Shown: piece by piece, positions 17,071-26,309 of the stretch | Layout of the letters: each line of letters begins with the position of its first letter | How positions within the stretch are numbered: position 1 is the stretch's first letter | Source: Helicobacter cetorum MIT 00-7128 | GTDB taxonomy: Bacteria; Campylobacterota; Campylobacteria; Campylobacterales; Helicobacteraceae | Assembly (NCBI RefSeq): GCF_000259255.1 | Contig: NC_017737.1 | Coordinates: 1,178,001 to 1,242,000, forward strand | DNA: 64,000 bases | Direction of reading: 5' to 3' | Program-made: the position numbers and the translations under genes | The notes under the pieces: generated by a model | What the model saw: the letters and a program-made list of their open reading frames with translations, nothing else | Told to the model about the DNA's origin: nothing | Database searches by the model: none

Positions 17071-17537
17071 CTTTATAGCTAAAATAGGGTATTTAATCTT
17101 TTTGTTTCAGTGGGTATGGTAGCAAAATGGATTTAATGGTTGTGTTATGTTGGCTTGAGTTAGGCTTGTATTCCTATATTATGGTTAAAATCCCCAATGA
17201 GAGAGATAGTTCAAAATCAATGCGCTTATAATCATATAACATAGATTTAATAGCTAATGAGTTTTATTAAAAGATTTTTCTATAATTCTTAATTTCTATC
17301 AATTTATTTTTCAAAATGCGTTTTTAAGTAATGCTAAAAATGATAGACAATCTTAATAAATAATCATTATGATTAAACGCTTGTTTCATTATGCTACGCT
17401 GTCTTATTTGTGAGTGCTATTACATAAGGGGTAATTTATTATTTTTGTTGTAAAATGGCGCTTTGAAAGAATTAATTTTTTAATTAAGCAATGAAAATTG
17501 TTTGGACTTATAGATTAAAAGAAATGGTTAGGAATTG
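17071..17537. other. 467-base intergenic region between divergent genes
   Basis: AT-rich spacer between the GluP-like transporter (minus) and gpsA (plus). It holds a Fur-box-like palindrome (17358-17372) and AT-rich -10-like stretches such as TAAAAT at 17451-17456 that could serve gpsA. No tRNA, no convincing small ORF and no tandem repeat is visible. A small RNA cannot be excluded. Confidence 0.5.
17358..17372. promoter_or_regulatory. Fur-box-like palindrome
   Basis: AAATAAT-C-ATTATGA matches the H. pylori Fur consensus TAATAATnATTATTA at 12 of 14 fixed positions and includes the perfect 11-mer ATAATCATTAT. It lies about 166 bases before the gpsA start and about 300 before the transporter start. 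AT-rich sequence makes chance matches common. Confidence 0.35.
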
Positions 17538-18476
17538 ATGAAAATTTCAGTATTTGGTGGCGGAGCGTGGGGGAGGTCTCTAGCTTTTGCTTTTGGAGAA
17601 AAAAATCAAGTTAGAATTATCTCAAGGCGGGATTTAAGTGAGTCTTTAAAAGAGCTTAATTATGCCTTAATCTCTAAGGGTTCTATACCTATAGAACAAG
17701 TGAGTTTAGAAGAGGGTTTGCAATCAGAATTATATGTTGTAGCAATTAGTGTGCAACATTTAAGGGAGTGGTTTAAGGGCGCTTGTTTGCCAAAAAATTC
17801 CAAAGTTTTAATTGCATCTAAGGGTATAGAAGTTTTGAATAGAGCGTTTGTGAGCGAAATTGCAAAGGATTTTATTGAGCCTAATCATTTGTGTTTTTTA
17901 GCTGGCCCAAGCTTTGCTAAAGAGATTCTTCAAGGTTTGCCATGTGCTTTGGTTATCCATTCCAACAATCAAGCTTTAGCGTTAGAATTTTCCAATGGAA
18001 TGCCTACTTTTATTCGCTCTTATGCTCAAGCAGATATTATTGGCGGAGAGATTGCTGGAGCGTATAAAAATGTAATAGCCATTGCTGGGGGCGTGTGTGA
18101 TGGCTTGAAACTCGGTAATAGCGCAAAAGCTAGTTTATTATCTCGTGGCTTAGTGGAAATGCAACGCTTTGGGGCGTATTTTGGGGGCAAAACGGAGACT
18201 TTTTTAGGTCTCTCTGGGGCTGGAGATTTGTTTTTAACCGCTAATTCTATTTTGTCAAGGAATTATCGTGTGGGTTTGGGACTCGCTCAAAATAAACCTT
18301 TAGAGACAATTTTACAAGAATTAGGCGAAGTGGCTGAGGGGGTGAAAACGACTAATGCTATTGTAGAAATTGCTAAAAAATACAATATTTATACACCTAT
18401 TGCGAGTGAGTTAGCCTTGCTTTTAAAGGGTAAAAATGTGCTAGAGAGCATGAATGATTTGATTAGACGCACTTAA
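17538..18476 (+). CDS. gpsA: NAD(P)-dependent glycerol-3-phosphate dehydrogenase
   Basis: Reduces dihydroxyacetone phosphate to sn-glycerol 3-phosphate for phospholipid synthesis, in the cytosol. The Rossmann motif [11 protein letters not shown] lies at the start, ASKGIE and GPSFAKEI mark the catalytic domain, and the conserved catalytic Lys is in [17 protein letters not shown], followed by [13 protein letters not shown]. It has 312 residues from ATG 17538; TTAGGA 5 bases upstream fits this start better than the in-frame TTG at 17535. It heads the plus-strand run with glyQ 11 bases downstream (HP0961-HP0960 in H. pylori). Confidence 0.95.
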   Translation: MKISVFGGGAWGRSLAFAFGEKNQVRIISRRDLSESLKELNYALISKGSIPIEQVSLEEGLQSELYVVAISVQHLREWFKGACLPKNSKVLIASKGIEVLNRAFVSEIAKDFIEPNHLCFLAGPSFAKEILQGLPCALVIHSNNQALALEFSNGMPTFIRSYAQADIIGGEIAGAYKNVIAIAGGVCDGLKLGNSAKASLLSRGLVEMQRFGAYFGGKTETFLGLSGAGDLFLTANSILSRNYRVGLGLAQNKPLETILQELGEVAEGVKTTNAIVEIAKKYNIYTPIASELALLLKGKNVLESMNDLIRRT

Positions 18477-18487
18477 AAGGATAGAGC

Positions 18488-19387
18488 ATGCAAGATTTTT
18501 CAAGTTTATTATTAAAATTACAGGAATATTGGAAAAATCAAGGTTGTTTAGTCATTCAGCCTTATGATATTCCTGCAGGGGCTGGGACATTCCACCCTGC
18601 AACGCTTTTAAGGAGTTTGGATAAAAAGCCTTGGAATGTGGCTTATGTAGCCCCTTCTAGAAGACCTACCGATGGGCGTTATGGGGAGAATCCTAACCGC
18701 TTAGGGAGCTATTATCAATTTCAAGTGGTGATTAAGCCAAGCCCCTCTAATATTCAAGAATTGTATTTAAAAAGTTTGGAAGTTTTAGGGATAAATCTTA
18801 ATGAGCATGATATACGATTTGTAGAAGATAACTGGGAAAGCCCCACTCTAGGGGCGTGGGGGCTAGGCTGGGAAGTGTGGCTTGATGGCATGGAAGTTAC
18901 ACAATTTACATATTTTCAGCAAGTAGGCGGAATTGCTTGTAACCCCATTCCTGTAGAAATCACTTATGGCTTAGAAAGATTAGCGATGTATGTTCAAAAA
19001 GTAGAGAGCATACTAGAGATTGAATGGGCAAAAAATCACAAAGAAAGCGTGCGTTACGCTCAAGTGCATTTAGAAAGCGAATATGAGTTTAGCAAGTATC
19101 ATTTTGAAGTAGCAAGCATTGAGAGACTACTAGAAATGTTTAAAAACGCTAAGATAGAAGCTTTGCATTGCTTGGAAAACAAACTCCCTTTACCGGCTTA
19201 TGATTTTGTGATGTTATGCTCGCATTTTTTTAATATCTTAGACGCTAGAAAGGCGATTTCTGTGGCTGAGAGACAAAACTATATTTTACAAATCAGAGAC
19301 CTAGCCAAAGGCTGTGCTGTGTTGTATAAAGAACAAGAAGAAGAAAGAGAAGAGCGATTAAAAAACGCTTTAGTTTCAAAGGCTTAA
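18488..19387 (+). CDS. glyQ: glycyl-tRNA synthetase alpha subunit
   Basis: Catalytic alpha chain of the bacterial alpha2-beta2 glycyl-tRNA synthetase. The 299 residues are colinear with the family: [19 protein letters not shown] at the start, then [33 protein letters not shown] and [11 protein letters not shown], and a charged C-terminal helix. The beta chain (glyS) is not in this window, as in H. pylori where glyQ and glyS are separate. ATG 18488 follows an AAAAGGA site; the NIF3-like gene starts 2 bases after the stop. Confidence 0.97.
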   Translation: MQDFSSLLLKLQEYWKNQGCLVIQPYDIPAGAGTFHPATLLRSLDKKPWNVAYVAPSRRPTDGRYGENPNRLGSYYQFQVVIKPSPSNIQELYLKSLEVLGINLNEHDIRFVEDNWESPTLGAWGLGWEVWLDGMEVTQFTYFQQVGGIACNPIPVEITYGLERLAMYVQKVESILEIEWAKNHKESVRYAQVHLESEYEFSKYHFEVASIERLLEMFKNAKIEALHCLENKLPLPAYDFVMLCSHFFNILDARKAISVAERQNYILQIRDLAKGCAVLYKEQEEEREERLKNALVSKA

Positions 19388-19389
19388 AA

Positions 19390-20121
19390 ATGGCATTAGT
19401 AGGGGAAGTGCTTGAAGTTTTAAATACGATTTCGCCTTTTGAATTTCAAGAATCTTGGGATAATAGCGGACTAATTTTAGGAAGTAAAAATAATAAGTTT
19501 AGTGAGATGATTACATGTTTAGAAGTAACGCTTACTATTGCTACTAACGCTAAACAAAATGCTCTAATCATCACGCACCACCCTTTAATTTTTAAGCCCT
19601 TAAAAGCACTTGATTATACTACTTATCCTAGTAATATTTTAAAACTTTTAATTGAAAAAAATATTTCGCTCATTAGCATGCATACGAATTTTGACAAAAC
19701 GCATCTAAACAAGCATTTTGCTAAGACACTTTTAGGATTTGATAATTTAATAGAAAAAAATCTCATCTTGGTTAAAGAAAATTTAAATTGGGATTTTGAT
19801 AAACTTTTAGAACATGTTAAATTTCGCTTAGGGGTTGAAAAATTAGCTTGTGCTAAAGGCTCTCAAATGATTAAAGAAGTGGCGTTTGCATGTGGAGCTG
19901 GAGCGTTCGCACTTCATTCTTTAAAACCACAAACTTGCTTAATCACAGGCGATATTAAATACCATGACTCTATGATAGCCAAATCTTTAGGTATAAGCCT
20001 TATTGATGCGACGCACTATTATAGTGAAAGAGCATTCGCACAAATTATGGCTGAAATTTTGCATTCTTATGATTATTTGGTTACAATAGAGCATTTTGAA
20101 AACCCCTTGCAATTTATTTAA
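19390..20121 (+). CDS. NIF3/DUF34-family metal-binding protein (HP0959-like)
   Basis: A 243-residue NIF3-family protein. Metal-site motifs are ITHHPLIF (His pair), SMHTNFD, GDIKYHD and ATHYYSE, and the FQESWDNSGLILG start is typical. Family members bind two divalent metals and some have GTP cyclohydrolase I type 2-like annotation, but the cellular role is unsettled. It follows glyQ by two bases and precedes the zinc-ribbon protein by 14 bases, the same order as HP0960-0959-0958. Confidence 0.9.
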   Translation: MALVGEVLEVLNTISPFEFQESWDNSGLILGSKNNKFSEMITCLEVTLTIATNAKQNALIITHHPLIFKPLKALDYTTYPSNILKLLIEKNISLISMHTNFDKTHLNKHFAKTLLGFDNLIEKNLILVKENLNWDFDKLLEHVKFRLGVEKLACAKGSQMIKEVAFACGAGAFALHSLKPQTCLITGDIKYHDSMIAKSLGISLIDATHYYSERAFAQIMAEILHSYDYLVTIEHFENPLQFI

Positions 20122-20135
20122 AGGAAAGCTATTTT

Positions 20136-20870
20136 ATGAACATTCATCTCAGACAACTGATTGATATTTCTAATTTGGATAAAGAGATTGACTCTTTAGA
20201 GCCACTTATTAGAGAAAAGCGCAAAGACTTGGATAAGGCATTAAGCGATAAGGAGCTTAAGCAGACAGAATCTTTGAATTTAGAAGAAGAAAAAGGCGCT
20301 CTTAAATTACAAGTTTCTAAAAACGAGCAAACTTTACATGATACGAATGCTAAAATTGCTAGTATTCAAAAGAAAATGAGTGAGATAAAATCTGAAAGGG
20401 AGTTGCGCTCATTAAATATTGAAGAAGATATTGCCAAAGAGCGTTCTAGTCAAGCTAATAGAGAGATTGAGAACTTACAAAATGAAATCAAGCATAAGAG
20501 TGAGCGCCAAGAGATTCTTAAACAAGAAATTTTAGAGCTTGAAAAGCTTGCAAGTGAATTAGAAGGTTCTGTAGAAAATGAAGTCCAGCATATCAAAGAC
20601 TCCCAACAGAAAATCTTCAAAAAAAAGCAAGACCTTGTAGAAAAAATGGAGCCAAAAATCCATCGTTTTTATGAGAGGATTAGGCGTTGGGCGAAAAACA
20701 CTAGCATTGTAACCATAAAAAAACAGGCTTGTGGGGGTTGCTTTATTAGACTCAATGACAAGACTTATTCGGAAGTGCTAACAAGTGGAGATATTGTTGT
20801 TTGTCCGCATTGTGGGCGTATTTTATATGCAGAGAGTTTGGAAACACAAGCTCCTAGCACAAAAGCGTAA
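20136..20870 (+). CDS. coiled-coil zinc-ribbon protein, HP0958 orthologue (flagellar regulator)
   Basis: A 244-residue protein with a long antiparallel coiled coil (about residues 10-175) and a C-terminal Cys4 zinc ribbon (CGGC...CPHC). In H. pylori HP0958 binds RpoN and protects it from turnover, and also binds flaA mRNA, so it is needed for flagella; the same architecture and synteny support the same role here. An AAAGGA site lies upstream of ATG 20136. Confidence 0.92.
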   Translation: MNIHLRQLIDISNLDKEIDSLEPLIREKRKDLDKALSDKELKQTESLNLEEEKGALKLQVSKNEQTLHDTNAKIASIQKKMSEIKSERELRSLNIEEDIAKERSSQANREIENLQNEIKHKSERQEILKQEILELEKLASELEGSVENEVQHIKDSQQKIFKKKQDLVEKMEPKIHRFYERIRRWAKNTSIVTIKKQACGGCFIRLNDKTYSEVLTSGDIVVCPHCGRILYAESLETQAPSTKA

Positions 20871-20881
20871 TTACTTGAGCG

Positions 20882-22063
20882 TTGTTTAAACTTTTTTATT
20901 TTCTTATTTTAGGGTTGGGACATTTTCTTTGTTCGCCCCTAATTTTACTTTTGAGTTTTAAGGAAAAATACCGCCATTCTTTAAAGGCTCGCTTTTTTCT
21001 AAAGAATAACACCCTAAAAAGTGAACCGATTTTTTGGTTTCACGCATGCTCTTATGGGGAAGTCAAATCCTTAGAACCTATCATTCAAGTTTTAAAAGAA
21101 CCTATTTTAATTAGTGTTACCACTAACACCGGTTTTGAATTAGCATCTAGGACTTATCAAAGTTTTAAGCATATAGAAGTGCGTTACTTGCCTTTTGAAA
21201 CCTTATTATTTACTTGGAAAAAAAACTTAAAAAATCTAAAAACCTTAGTGGTTACAGAAGCGGAGTTGTGGTTTAATGTGTTTGATATGGCTCAAAAATT
21301 AGGGGCAAAAACCATGCTTATTAACGCTAGGATTAGCACACGCTCTTATCCTAAATATTTGCGTTTTAAATTCTTTTATAAAATTTTATTCAAACGCATT
21401 GATTTAATCCTAGCACAAAGTGAAGATGACAAAATGCGTTTATTGAGTTTGGGGGCTAAAAAGGTCATCAATTTTTTTAATATCAAGCGTTTTTCAAAAC
21501 CTAGCATAACTTGCTATTACCCTAAAAACCCTAATACTTTAAATGTAGTTCTAGCCAGCACACATGAGAGTGAAGAAGAGCTAGGTTTAAAGGCGTTTTT
21601 GGAATTTAAAAAGATTCATACGCATGCAAGACTAATTGTAGTGCCACGCCACCCAGAGCGTTTTAAAAGCGTGCAAAATCTATTGCAAAATATATTAAAA
21701 ACTACGCCCCTTAGCCTAGAATTTTTTTCTTCAAAGGGTTTTGTGGAATGCGATGTTTTATTAGTAGATAGCTTAGGGGAATTGAATAATTTTTACCAAA
21801 TTGCAGATATTGTAATCCTAGGGGGTTCATTTATAAAAAAAGGGGGGCATAACCCCTTAGAGCCGGCGTTTTTTAACACCCGCTTAATCACAGGGGAATA
21901 CATTTTTAATCAATTAGCGTTATTTGAGTTAGTCAAGCCCTATAGAATAGTTAAAAAAGAGAATTTATTAAACGCCCTTTTAGATTATGAAAATTTAGGC
22001 GTGGTGCGTTTTTTAGAGAATCAACACCATTTAAGCGGATTACTCACACTCATTAAAGGATAA
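20882..22063 (+). CDS. waaA: 3-deoxy-D-manno-octulosonic acid transferase
   Basis: Adds Kdo to lipid IVA on the cytoplasmic face of the inner membrane. There is an N-terminal membrane anchor (LFYFLILGLGHFLCSPLILLLSF), the signature FWFHACSYGEVKSLEP, TVVTEAELWFN-like acceptor/nucleotide motifs and VILGGSFIKKGGHNPLEPA near the C-terminus. It has 393 residues, as usual. The start is TTG 20882; no better start fits the N-terminal anchor. It is kdtA (HP0957) by synteny. Confidence 0.95.
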   Translation: MFKLFYFLILGLGHFLCSPLILLLSFKEKYRHSLKARFFLKNNTLKSEPIFWFHACSYGEVKSLEPIIQVLKEPILISVTTNTGFELASRTYQSFKHIEVRYLPFETLLFTWKKNLKNLKTLVVTEAELWFNVFDMAQKLGAKTMLINARISTRSYPKYLRFKFFYKILFKRIDLILAQSEDDKMRLLSLGAKKVINFFNIKRFSKPSITCYYPKNPNTLNVVLASTHESEEELGLKAFLEFKKIHTHARLIVVPRHPERFKSVQNLLQNILKTTPLSLEFFSSKGFVECDVLLVDSLGELNNFYQIADIVILGGSFIKKGGHNPLEPAFFNTRLITGEYIFNQLALFELVKPYRIVKKENLLNALLDYENLGVVRFLENQHHLSGLLTLIKG

Positions 22064-22065
22064 AT

Positions 22066-22800
22066 ATGGAAAAAGCCTATAAATTATTAAGCATACAAGA
22101 AAATATTTCTAATAAAAAAGCAAAAGCTTTGATAGATTTAGGGTTAGTAAGCATAGGGGGGAAGAAACTTAGCATTGCTAGAAAAGAATTGCCTAAAAAT
22201 ACACGCTTTAGTATCCAAAAGATTGAAAAACCTAGCGTGATTTTTGAAGATGAAAATGTCCTAGCTCTTTTTAAACCCCCTTTTACAGAGAGCTATGACT
22301 TAGTGCATTTTTTCAGCGATTGGGTGTTGTTACACCGCTTGGATAAAGAGACTAGTGGAGTGATTTTATTAGTCAAAGAAAATTCAGAATTTCACTTAAA
22401 AGCTAAAAAGGCTTTTAAAGATAGGGTGGTGAAAAAGGAATATCTAGCACTCATTCAAGGTATTTTAGAAGAAGAACAAGAAATTAATGCCCCCATACTT
22501 ACGACTAAAACTACCAAAGCTTTTAGTAAAATCTCGCCCAAAGGACAAGATGCCCTTACTAAGGTTACGCCCTTAAAAATTATGGGTAAAAAAACTCTTC
22601 TAAAAGTAGAGATTAAAACCGGAAGAACGCACCAAATTAGAGTGCATTTAAAGCATATCAATTACCCCATTATAGGTGATATGCTCTATGGTAATAAACA
22701 AGTTCCAGCCAAACGCTTAATGCTCCATGCTCATAAAATTGCATTATTAGGGTATGAGTTTGAAGCCAAAGCCCCTAAAGAATTTGAATTTGAGAGTTAA
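22066..22800 (+). CDS. RluA-family pseudouridine synthase (HP0956-like)
   Basis: RNA pseudouridine synthase of 244 residues. An S4-like N-terminal region (ISNKKAKALIDLGLVSIGGK) precedes the catalytic LLHRLDKETSGVIL with the catalytic Asp, the conserved RLMLHAHKI, and TGRTHQIRVHLKHINYPIIGDMLYG. The substrate uridine cannot be told from sequence. It is closely packed: 2 bases after waaA and 2 before lgt. Confidence 0.93.
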   Translation: MEKAYKLLSIQENISNKKAKALIDLGLVSIGGKKLSIARKELPKNTRFSIQKIEKPSVIFEDENVLALFKPPFTESYDLVHFFSDWVLLHRLDKETSGVILLVKENSEFHLKAKKAFKDRVVKKEYLALIQGILEEEQEINAPILTTKTTKAFSKISPKGQDALTKVTPLKIMGKKTLLKVEIKTGRTHQIRVHLKHINYPIIGDMLYGNKQVPAKRLMLHAHKIALLGYEFEAKAPKEFEFES

Positions 22801-22802
22801 AT

Positions 22803-23651
22803 ATGAATGTTTGGAATACGATTTATGAGCGTTTTGACCCGATAGCCTTTAGTATTGGCGGCATTGAAGTGCATTGGTATGGTTTAGCGTATGCTTGTGC
22901 GATTATCATAGCCTTTTATATGGCATTAAGAATGATTAAAAATGACCCCAAAAGATTTCCCATTGAAAGAAAGGATTTTGAGAGTTATTTTTTATGGGCA
23001 GAGCTTGGAATAGTTTTGGGGGCAAGAATAGGATACATTCTTATTTATGACCCAAATTCTAGCTACTATTTAATGCATTTTTGGCAAATCTTTAACCCCT
23101 TTGATAGTGAAGGGAATTTTGTAGGTATTCGTGGAATGAGCTATCATGGGGGTTTAGTAGGGTTTTTAGTCGCTTCGTATCTTTATAGTCGTAAAGATTT
23201 AAAAAAGCTCTTAATCTATTTGGATTTAATCGCCATTAGCTTACCTTTAGGATATGTTTTTGGAAGGATAGGAAACTTTCTCAACCAAGAGCTTTTTGGA
23301 AGAATTGTGCCAGAGAACAGCCATTTAGGACAAATGATAGGCATTGTAATAAATAATGAATTGCGTTATCCTAGCCAGCTCATTGAAGCGTTTTTAGAAG
23401 GAATTGTGGTATTTTTTATGGTCATGCTAGCTAAGAAATACACTAAAACGCATGGACTTTTAATTGTTATCTATGGTTTGGGGTATTCACTCATGCGTTT
23501 TTTAGCAGAATTTTACAGAGAGCCTGATAGTCAAATGGGGGTTTATATTTTTAATTTGAGCATGGGGCAAATACTAAGTTTGTTTATGGTAATTGTTTCT
23601 TTAGGGATTTTATTGTATGCTAAAAAGTATTCTAAAATAAAGGAAATTTAA
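22803..23651 (+). CDS. lgt: prolipoprotein diacylglyceryl transferase
   Basis: Polytopic inner-membrane enzyme that attaches diacylglycerol to the lipobox Cys of prolipoproteins. There are 282 residues with about seven membrane helices. [11 protein letters not shown] contains the essential His, and the Lgt signature [14 protein letters not shown] follows. ATG follows the preceding stop by 2 bases, and the last base of its stop codon is the first base of rdxA, so the two are translationally coupled (HP0955-0954 order). Confidence 0.96.
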   Translation: MNVWNTIYERFDPIAFSIGGIEVHWYGLAYACAIIIAFYMALRMIKNDPKRFPIERKDFESYFLWAELGIVLGARIGYILIYDPNSSYYLMHFWQIFNPFDSEGNFVGIRGMSYHGGLVGFLVASYLYSRKDLKKLLIYLDLIAISLPLGYVFGRIGNFLNQELFGRIVPENSHLGQMIGIVINNELRYPSQLIEAFLEGIVVFFMVMLAKKYTKTHGLLIVIYGLGYSLMRFLAEFYREPDSQMGVYIFNLSMGQILSLFMVIVSLGILLYAKKYSKIKEI

Positions 23652-24283
23652 TGGAATTTTTAAATAAAGACAAACGAAAGCAACTGCTTATGGAGCGTCA
23701 TTCTTGCAAAATGTTTGATTCTAATTACAAGCTATCAAGCGAAGAGTTAGAAGAAATTGCTGAGCTTGCAAGATTATCGCCTAGTTCTTATAACACTCAA
23801 CCATGGCATTTTATTATCGTTACTGATAAGAGTTTAAAAAGTCAAATCGCAACGCATGGCTATTTTAATAAGGATATGATTGAAAGTGCCTCAGCTTTAA
23901 TGGTAGTATCGCATTTAGAGCCTAGCGAGCTATTACCCCATGGGCATTATATGCAACATCTCTATGATGAGCCTTACAAATCTAGGGTTATTCCATCATT
24001 TTCTATGATGTTAGAAACAAGATTTCAAAACAGCATGCAAAAGTTAGAAAATTATATGCCAGAGCAATGCTATATTGCTGTAGGGCAAATTTGTATGGGT
24101 GTGAGCTTAATGGGGTTAGATAGCTGTATTTTAGGAGGCTTTGATCCTAAGGGTGTGAGCGAAGTTTTGAATCATCATATCAATAAACCTAAAATTGCAT
24201 GTTTGATTGCACTAGGCAAGAGAATTAAAGAGCCAACCCCTAAGTCAAGAAAATCTAAAGGTGCTACAATTACTTGGCTATAA
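23651..24283 (+). CDS. rdxA: oxygen-insensitive NAD(P)H nitroreductase RdxA
   Basis: FMN-dependent nitroreductase whose activity converts metronidazole to its toxic form; loss gives resistance in H. pylori. It has 210 residues, full length and intact. RHSCKMFD and [16 protein letters not shown] (FMN contacts), [33 protein letters not shown] with the RdxA-typical Cys159, and the C-terminal basic tail [13 protein letters not shown] are all present. It overlaps lgt by one base. An 8-bp repeat tract begins 44 bases after the stop. Confidence 0.95.
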   Translation: MEFLNKDKRKQLLMERHSCKMFDSNYKLSSEELEEIAELARLSPSSYNTQPWHFIIVTDKSLKSQIATHGYFNKDMIESASALMVVSHLEPSELLPHGHYMQHLYDEPYKSRVIPSFSMMLETRFQNSMQKLENYMPEQCYIAVGQICMGVSLMGLDSCILGGFDPKGVSEVLNHHINKPKIACLIALGKRIKEPTPKSRKSKGATITWL

Positions 24284-24284
24284 T
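24279..24284 (+). promoter_or_regulatory. possible -10 box overlapping the rdxA stop
   Basis: TATAAT, preceded by TGGC, overlaps the rdxA TAA codon (24281-24283). If used, transcripts would begin near 24291 and carry the whole 8-bp repeat tract in their leader before the secreted-protein gene. A TTTAAAAT-like stretch at about 24290-24298 is an alternative. Confidence 0.4.
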
Positions 24285-24326
24285 GTATTATTTAAAATGT
24301 TTTTAAGTATTGTTTAGCTACCATTT

Positions 24327-24406
24327 TGGCTGAATGGCTGAATGGCTGAATGGCTGAATGGCTGAATGGCTGAATGGCTGAATGGCTGAATGGCTGAATG
24401 GCTGAA
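24327..24406. repeat. 8-bp tandem repeat, 10 perfect copies, upstream of the secreted-protein gene
   Basis: TGGCTGAA is repeated ten times without error from 24327 to 24406. The tract ends 20 bases before the AAGGAG ribosome binding site of the downstream gene. The unit differs by one base from that of the tract at 7172-7242 (TTGCTGAA). It lies in the rdxA-HP0953 spacer and probably in the mRNA leader. Confidence 0.96.
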
Positions 24407-24435
24407 TAGTCATTATATTTTAAATAAGGAGTTGA

Positions 24436-25011
24436 GTGTTGTTTGCAAAAATTGTTTTAGGTGTTCTTTTGGGAGCGTTCTTAAGCACTTCTTTAAGTGC
24501 TAAGGGTATTTTGAGAGAAAATGAAATTTTAGTTTCTGACTTGAAAAATATGAAAAAAGAGCTTGCCGGTGCGCCCAAATGGGTGTTTATGGACCCAAAG
24601 AGTCCGTATGAGGAAATGGGTGTAGCGTATATCCCTATTAAAAATAAGTATTTAGGGATTGACCAAGCTACTTTGAATGCCAAGTTAAGCATGATTATGG
24701 TATTCCATGAAGTTTTTATCAATTATAAAAAACTTTTTATGGAGCAGTTTCATGAAAGTGAGGCAACGGTTTTAGCTATTGGTGATGCTTACTATAACTA
24801 TTTGATTACTAAAGTTAAAGTGGTGGATACTTACATCAATATGAAAGCAGAAGTTGCTGTGGTTAAGATTAGAATTGATGGCTGTAGAGTTGATGAGATT
24901 GAGCGTTACATTAAGGCTAGTATTAAAAATATCAACGATAATGAGCTAGATTATATTGGCAAGGTTACGCTAAAAGAGCTTGGAGATACTTGCACCGCTA
25001 AACCTAGATAA
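24436..25011 (+). CDS. secreted hypothetical protein (HP0953-like)
   Basis: A 191-residue protein with a signal peptide (FAKIVLGVLLGAFLSTSLSA, cleavage before KGIL). The mature part is mixed alpha/beta with two Cys (GCRVDE and DTCTAK) that could pair in the periplasm. It follows rdxA as HP0953 does in H. pylori. The start is GTG 24436 or TTG 24439; AAGGAG at 24426-24431 favours either. Expression may vary with the repeat tract immediately upstream. No known function is recognised. Confidence 0.82.
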   Translation: MLFAKIVLGVLLGAFLSTSLSAKGILRENEILVSDLKNMKKELAGAPKWVFMDPKSPYEEMGVAYIPIKNKYLGIDQATLNAKLSMIMVFHEVFINYKKLFMEQFHESEATVLAIGDAYYNYLITKVKVVDTYINMKAEVAVVKIRIDGCRVDEIERYIKASIKNINDNELDYIGKVTLKELGDTCTAKPR

Positions 25012-25023
25012 GTTATTTAAAGA

Positions 25024-25073
25024 CTAAAGGAGTAGGGGCTTTTAGCCTTTGCTCTTTAGGGTTTTATTTTTTT
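25024..25073 (+). terminator. intrinsic terminator
   Basis: CTAAAGGAG...GGGGC pairs with GCC...CTCTTTAG to form a long imperfect stem around a short TTTTA loop, followed by a TTTTATTTTTTT run. It ends the plus-strand run before the convergent tgt gene. Confidence 0.8.
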
Positions 25074-25133
25074 GTGTTGTATTTTTAAAGTTTCTTAATC
25101 CCCTCGTAATATTTTATATAACCTTTTTAAAAA

Positions 25134-26246
25134 TTAATTAAGCTGATGATAATTTTTCAAAAACTCTGTTTTAAAATCCAAAAAGCGTTCTTCTAGAATC
25201 GCTTTTCGTGCGTTTCTAGTCAGCTCTAAATAAAAATGCAAATTATGCAAGCTTGCTAAACGAGCATAAGTAAGCTCTTTAGCTCTAAATAAATGGTGTA
25301 AATAAGCCTTAGAATAATGCTTGCAAGTATAGCATGTGCAATTTTCTTCAATAGGGGTATTATCTGTTTTATATTGTGCGTTCTTAATAGAAATCTTACC
25401 AAAATGCGTGAATAAGGTAGCGTTTCTTGCATTTCTAGTAGGCATCACACAATCAAACATATCCACCCCCAAACTAATAGCCTCTAAAATATTTTCGGGT
25501 GTGCCAACACCCATTAAATAGCGTGGCTTATCTTTAGGAAGTAGGGGGGCAGTATGAGCGATAGTCTCATACATCTCATTGGTATTTTCGCCCACAGCTA
25601 ATCCGCCTATAGCGTAGCCATCAAAATCTCTAAGAGTAAGCTCTACACTCATAGAGCGCATACTTAAGTTTGTCCCCCCTTGAATAATGGCAAAGAGATT
25701 ATTATTGGGGCGATTATTCCTTTTGTGGTATTCTAGGCTAGTATTTGCCCATCTAGCACTGCGCTTTATGGATTCTTCAATGCGTTTTATTGGGGCTGGC
25801 AAGCCTACTAAATCATCTAAAACCATCATAATATCACTATTTAAAGCATATTGAATATCTAGGACTTTCGTGGGCGTAAATAGGTGTTTGCTCCCATCTA
25901 TATGGGATTTAAAGATAATGCCATCTTCTTCTAATTTAACATTGGAATTTAAGCTAAAGGCTTGAAACCCCCCACTATCAGTTAAAAAGCTACCTTGAAA
26001 TTGGGTGAAATTATGTAAGCCACCAAGTTTTTTAACTATATCTGCTTGGGGTCTTAAATACATATGGTAGGTATTAGCTAAAATGAGCTTGGCTTGCAAG
26101 TGTTCTTGCATATCTATGGCATCTAAAGATTTAATACATCCTTGTGTGCCTACAGGCATAAAAATAGGTGTCTCTACACTAGAATGTTTTAAGTTTAATA
26201 CCCCAGCTCTTGCGCTATAGTCTGTTTTTTGGAGTTGAAAATCCAT
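25134..26246 (-). CDS. tgt: tRNA-guanine transglycosylase
   Basis: Exchanges guanine-34 for preQ1 in tRNAs with GUN anticodons, a step of queuosine formation. It has 370 residues with TIM-barrel motifs: [13 protein letters not shown] with the catalytic Asp, [38 protein letters not shown] with the nucleophile Asp, and the zinc site [20 protein letters not shown] 26246 gives the usual DFQLQKTD start. It is divergent from the HP0282-like gene, matching HP0281-HP0282. Confidence 0.96.
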   Translation of the reverse strand: MDFQLQKTDYSARAGVLNLKHSSVETPIFMPVGTQGCIKSLDAIDMQEHLQAKLILANTYHMYLRPQADIVKKLGGLHNFTQFQGSFLTDSGGFQAFSLNSNVKLEEDGIIFKSHIDGSKHLFTPTKVLDIQYALNSDIMMVLDDLVGLPAPIKRIEESIKRSARWANTSLEYHKRNNRPNNNLFAIIQGGTNLSMRSMSVELTLRDFDGYAIGGLAVGENTNEMYETIAHTAPLLPKDKPRYLMGVGTPENILEAISLGVDMFDCVMPTRNARNATLFTHFGKISIKNAQYKTDNTPIEENCTCYTCKHYSKAYLHHLFRAKELTYARLASLHNLHFYLELTRNARKAILEERFLDFKTEFLKNYHQLN

Positions 26247-26265
26247 GTTTTAAAGCCTTAAATCT

Positions 26266-26274
26266 TGGTATAAT
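26266..26274 (+). promoter_or_regulatory. extended -10 promoter of the HP0282-aroB run
   Basis: TGGTATAAT, a perfect extended -10 box, lies 36 bases upstream of the preferred start of the HP0282-like gene in the short divergent spacer with tgt. It probably drives the long tightly packed plus-strand cluster through aroB and beyond. Confidence 0.6.
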
Positions 26275-26309
26275 GGCGATTTAATAGTTTAATTGTGGGA
26301 GCAATAGGT

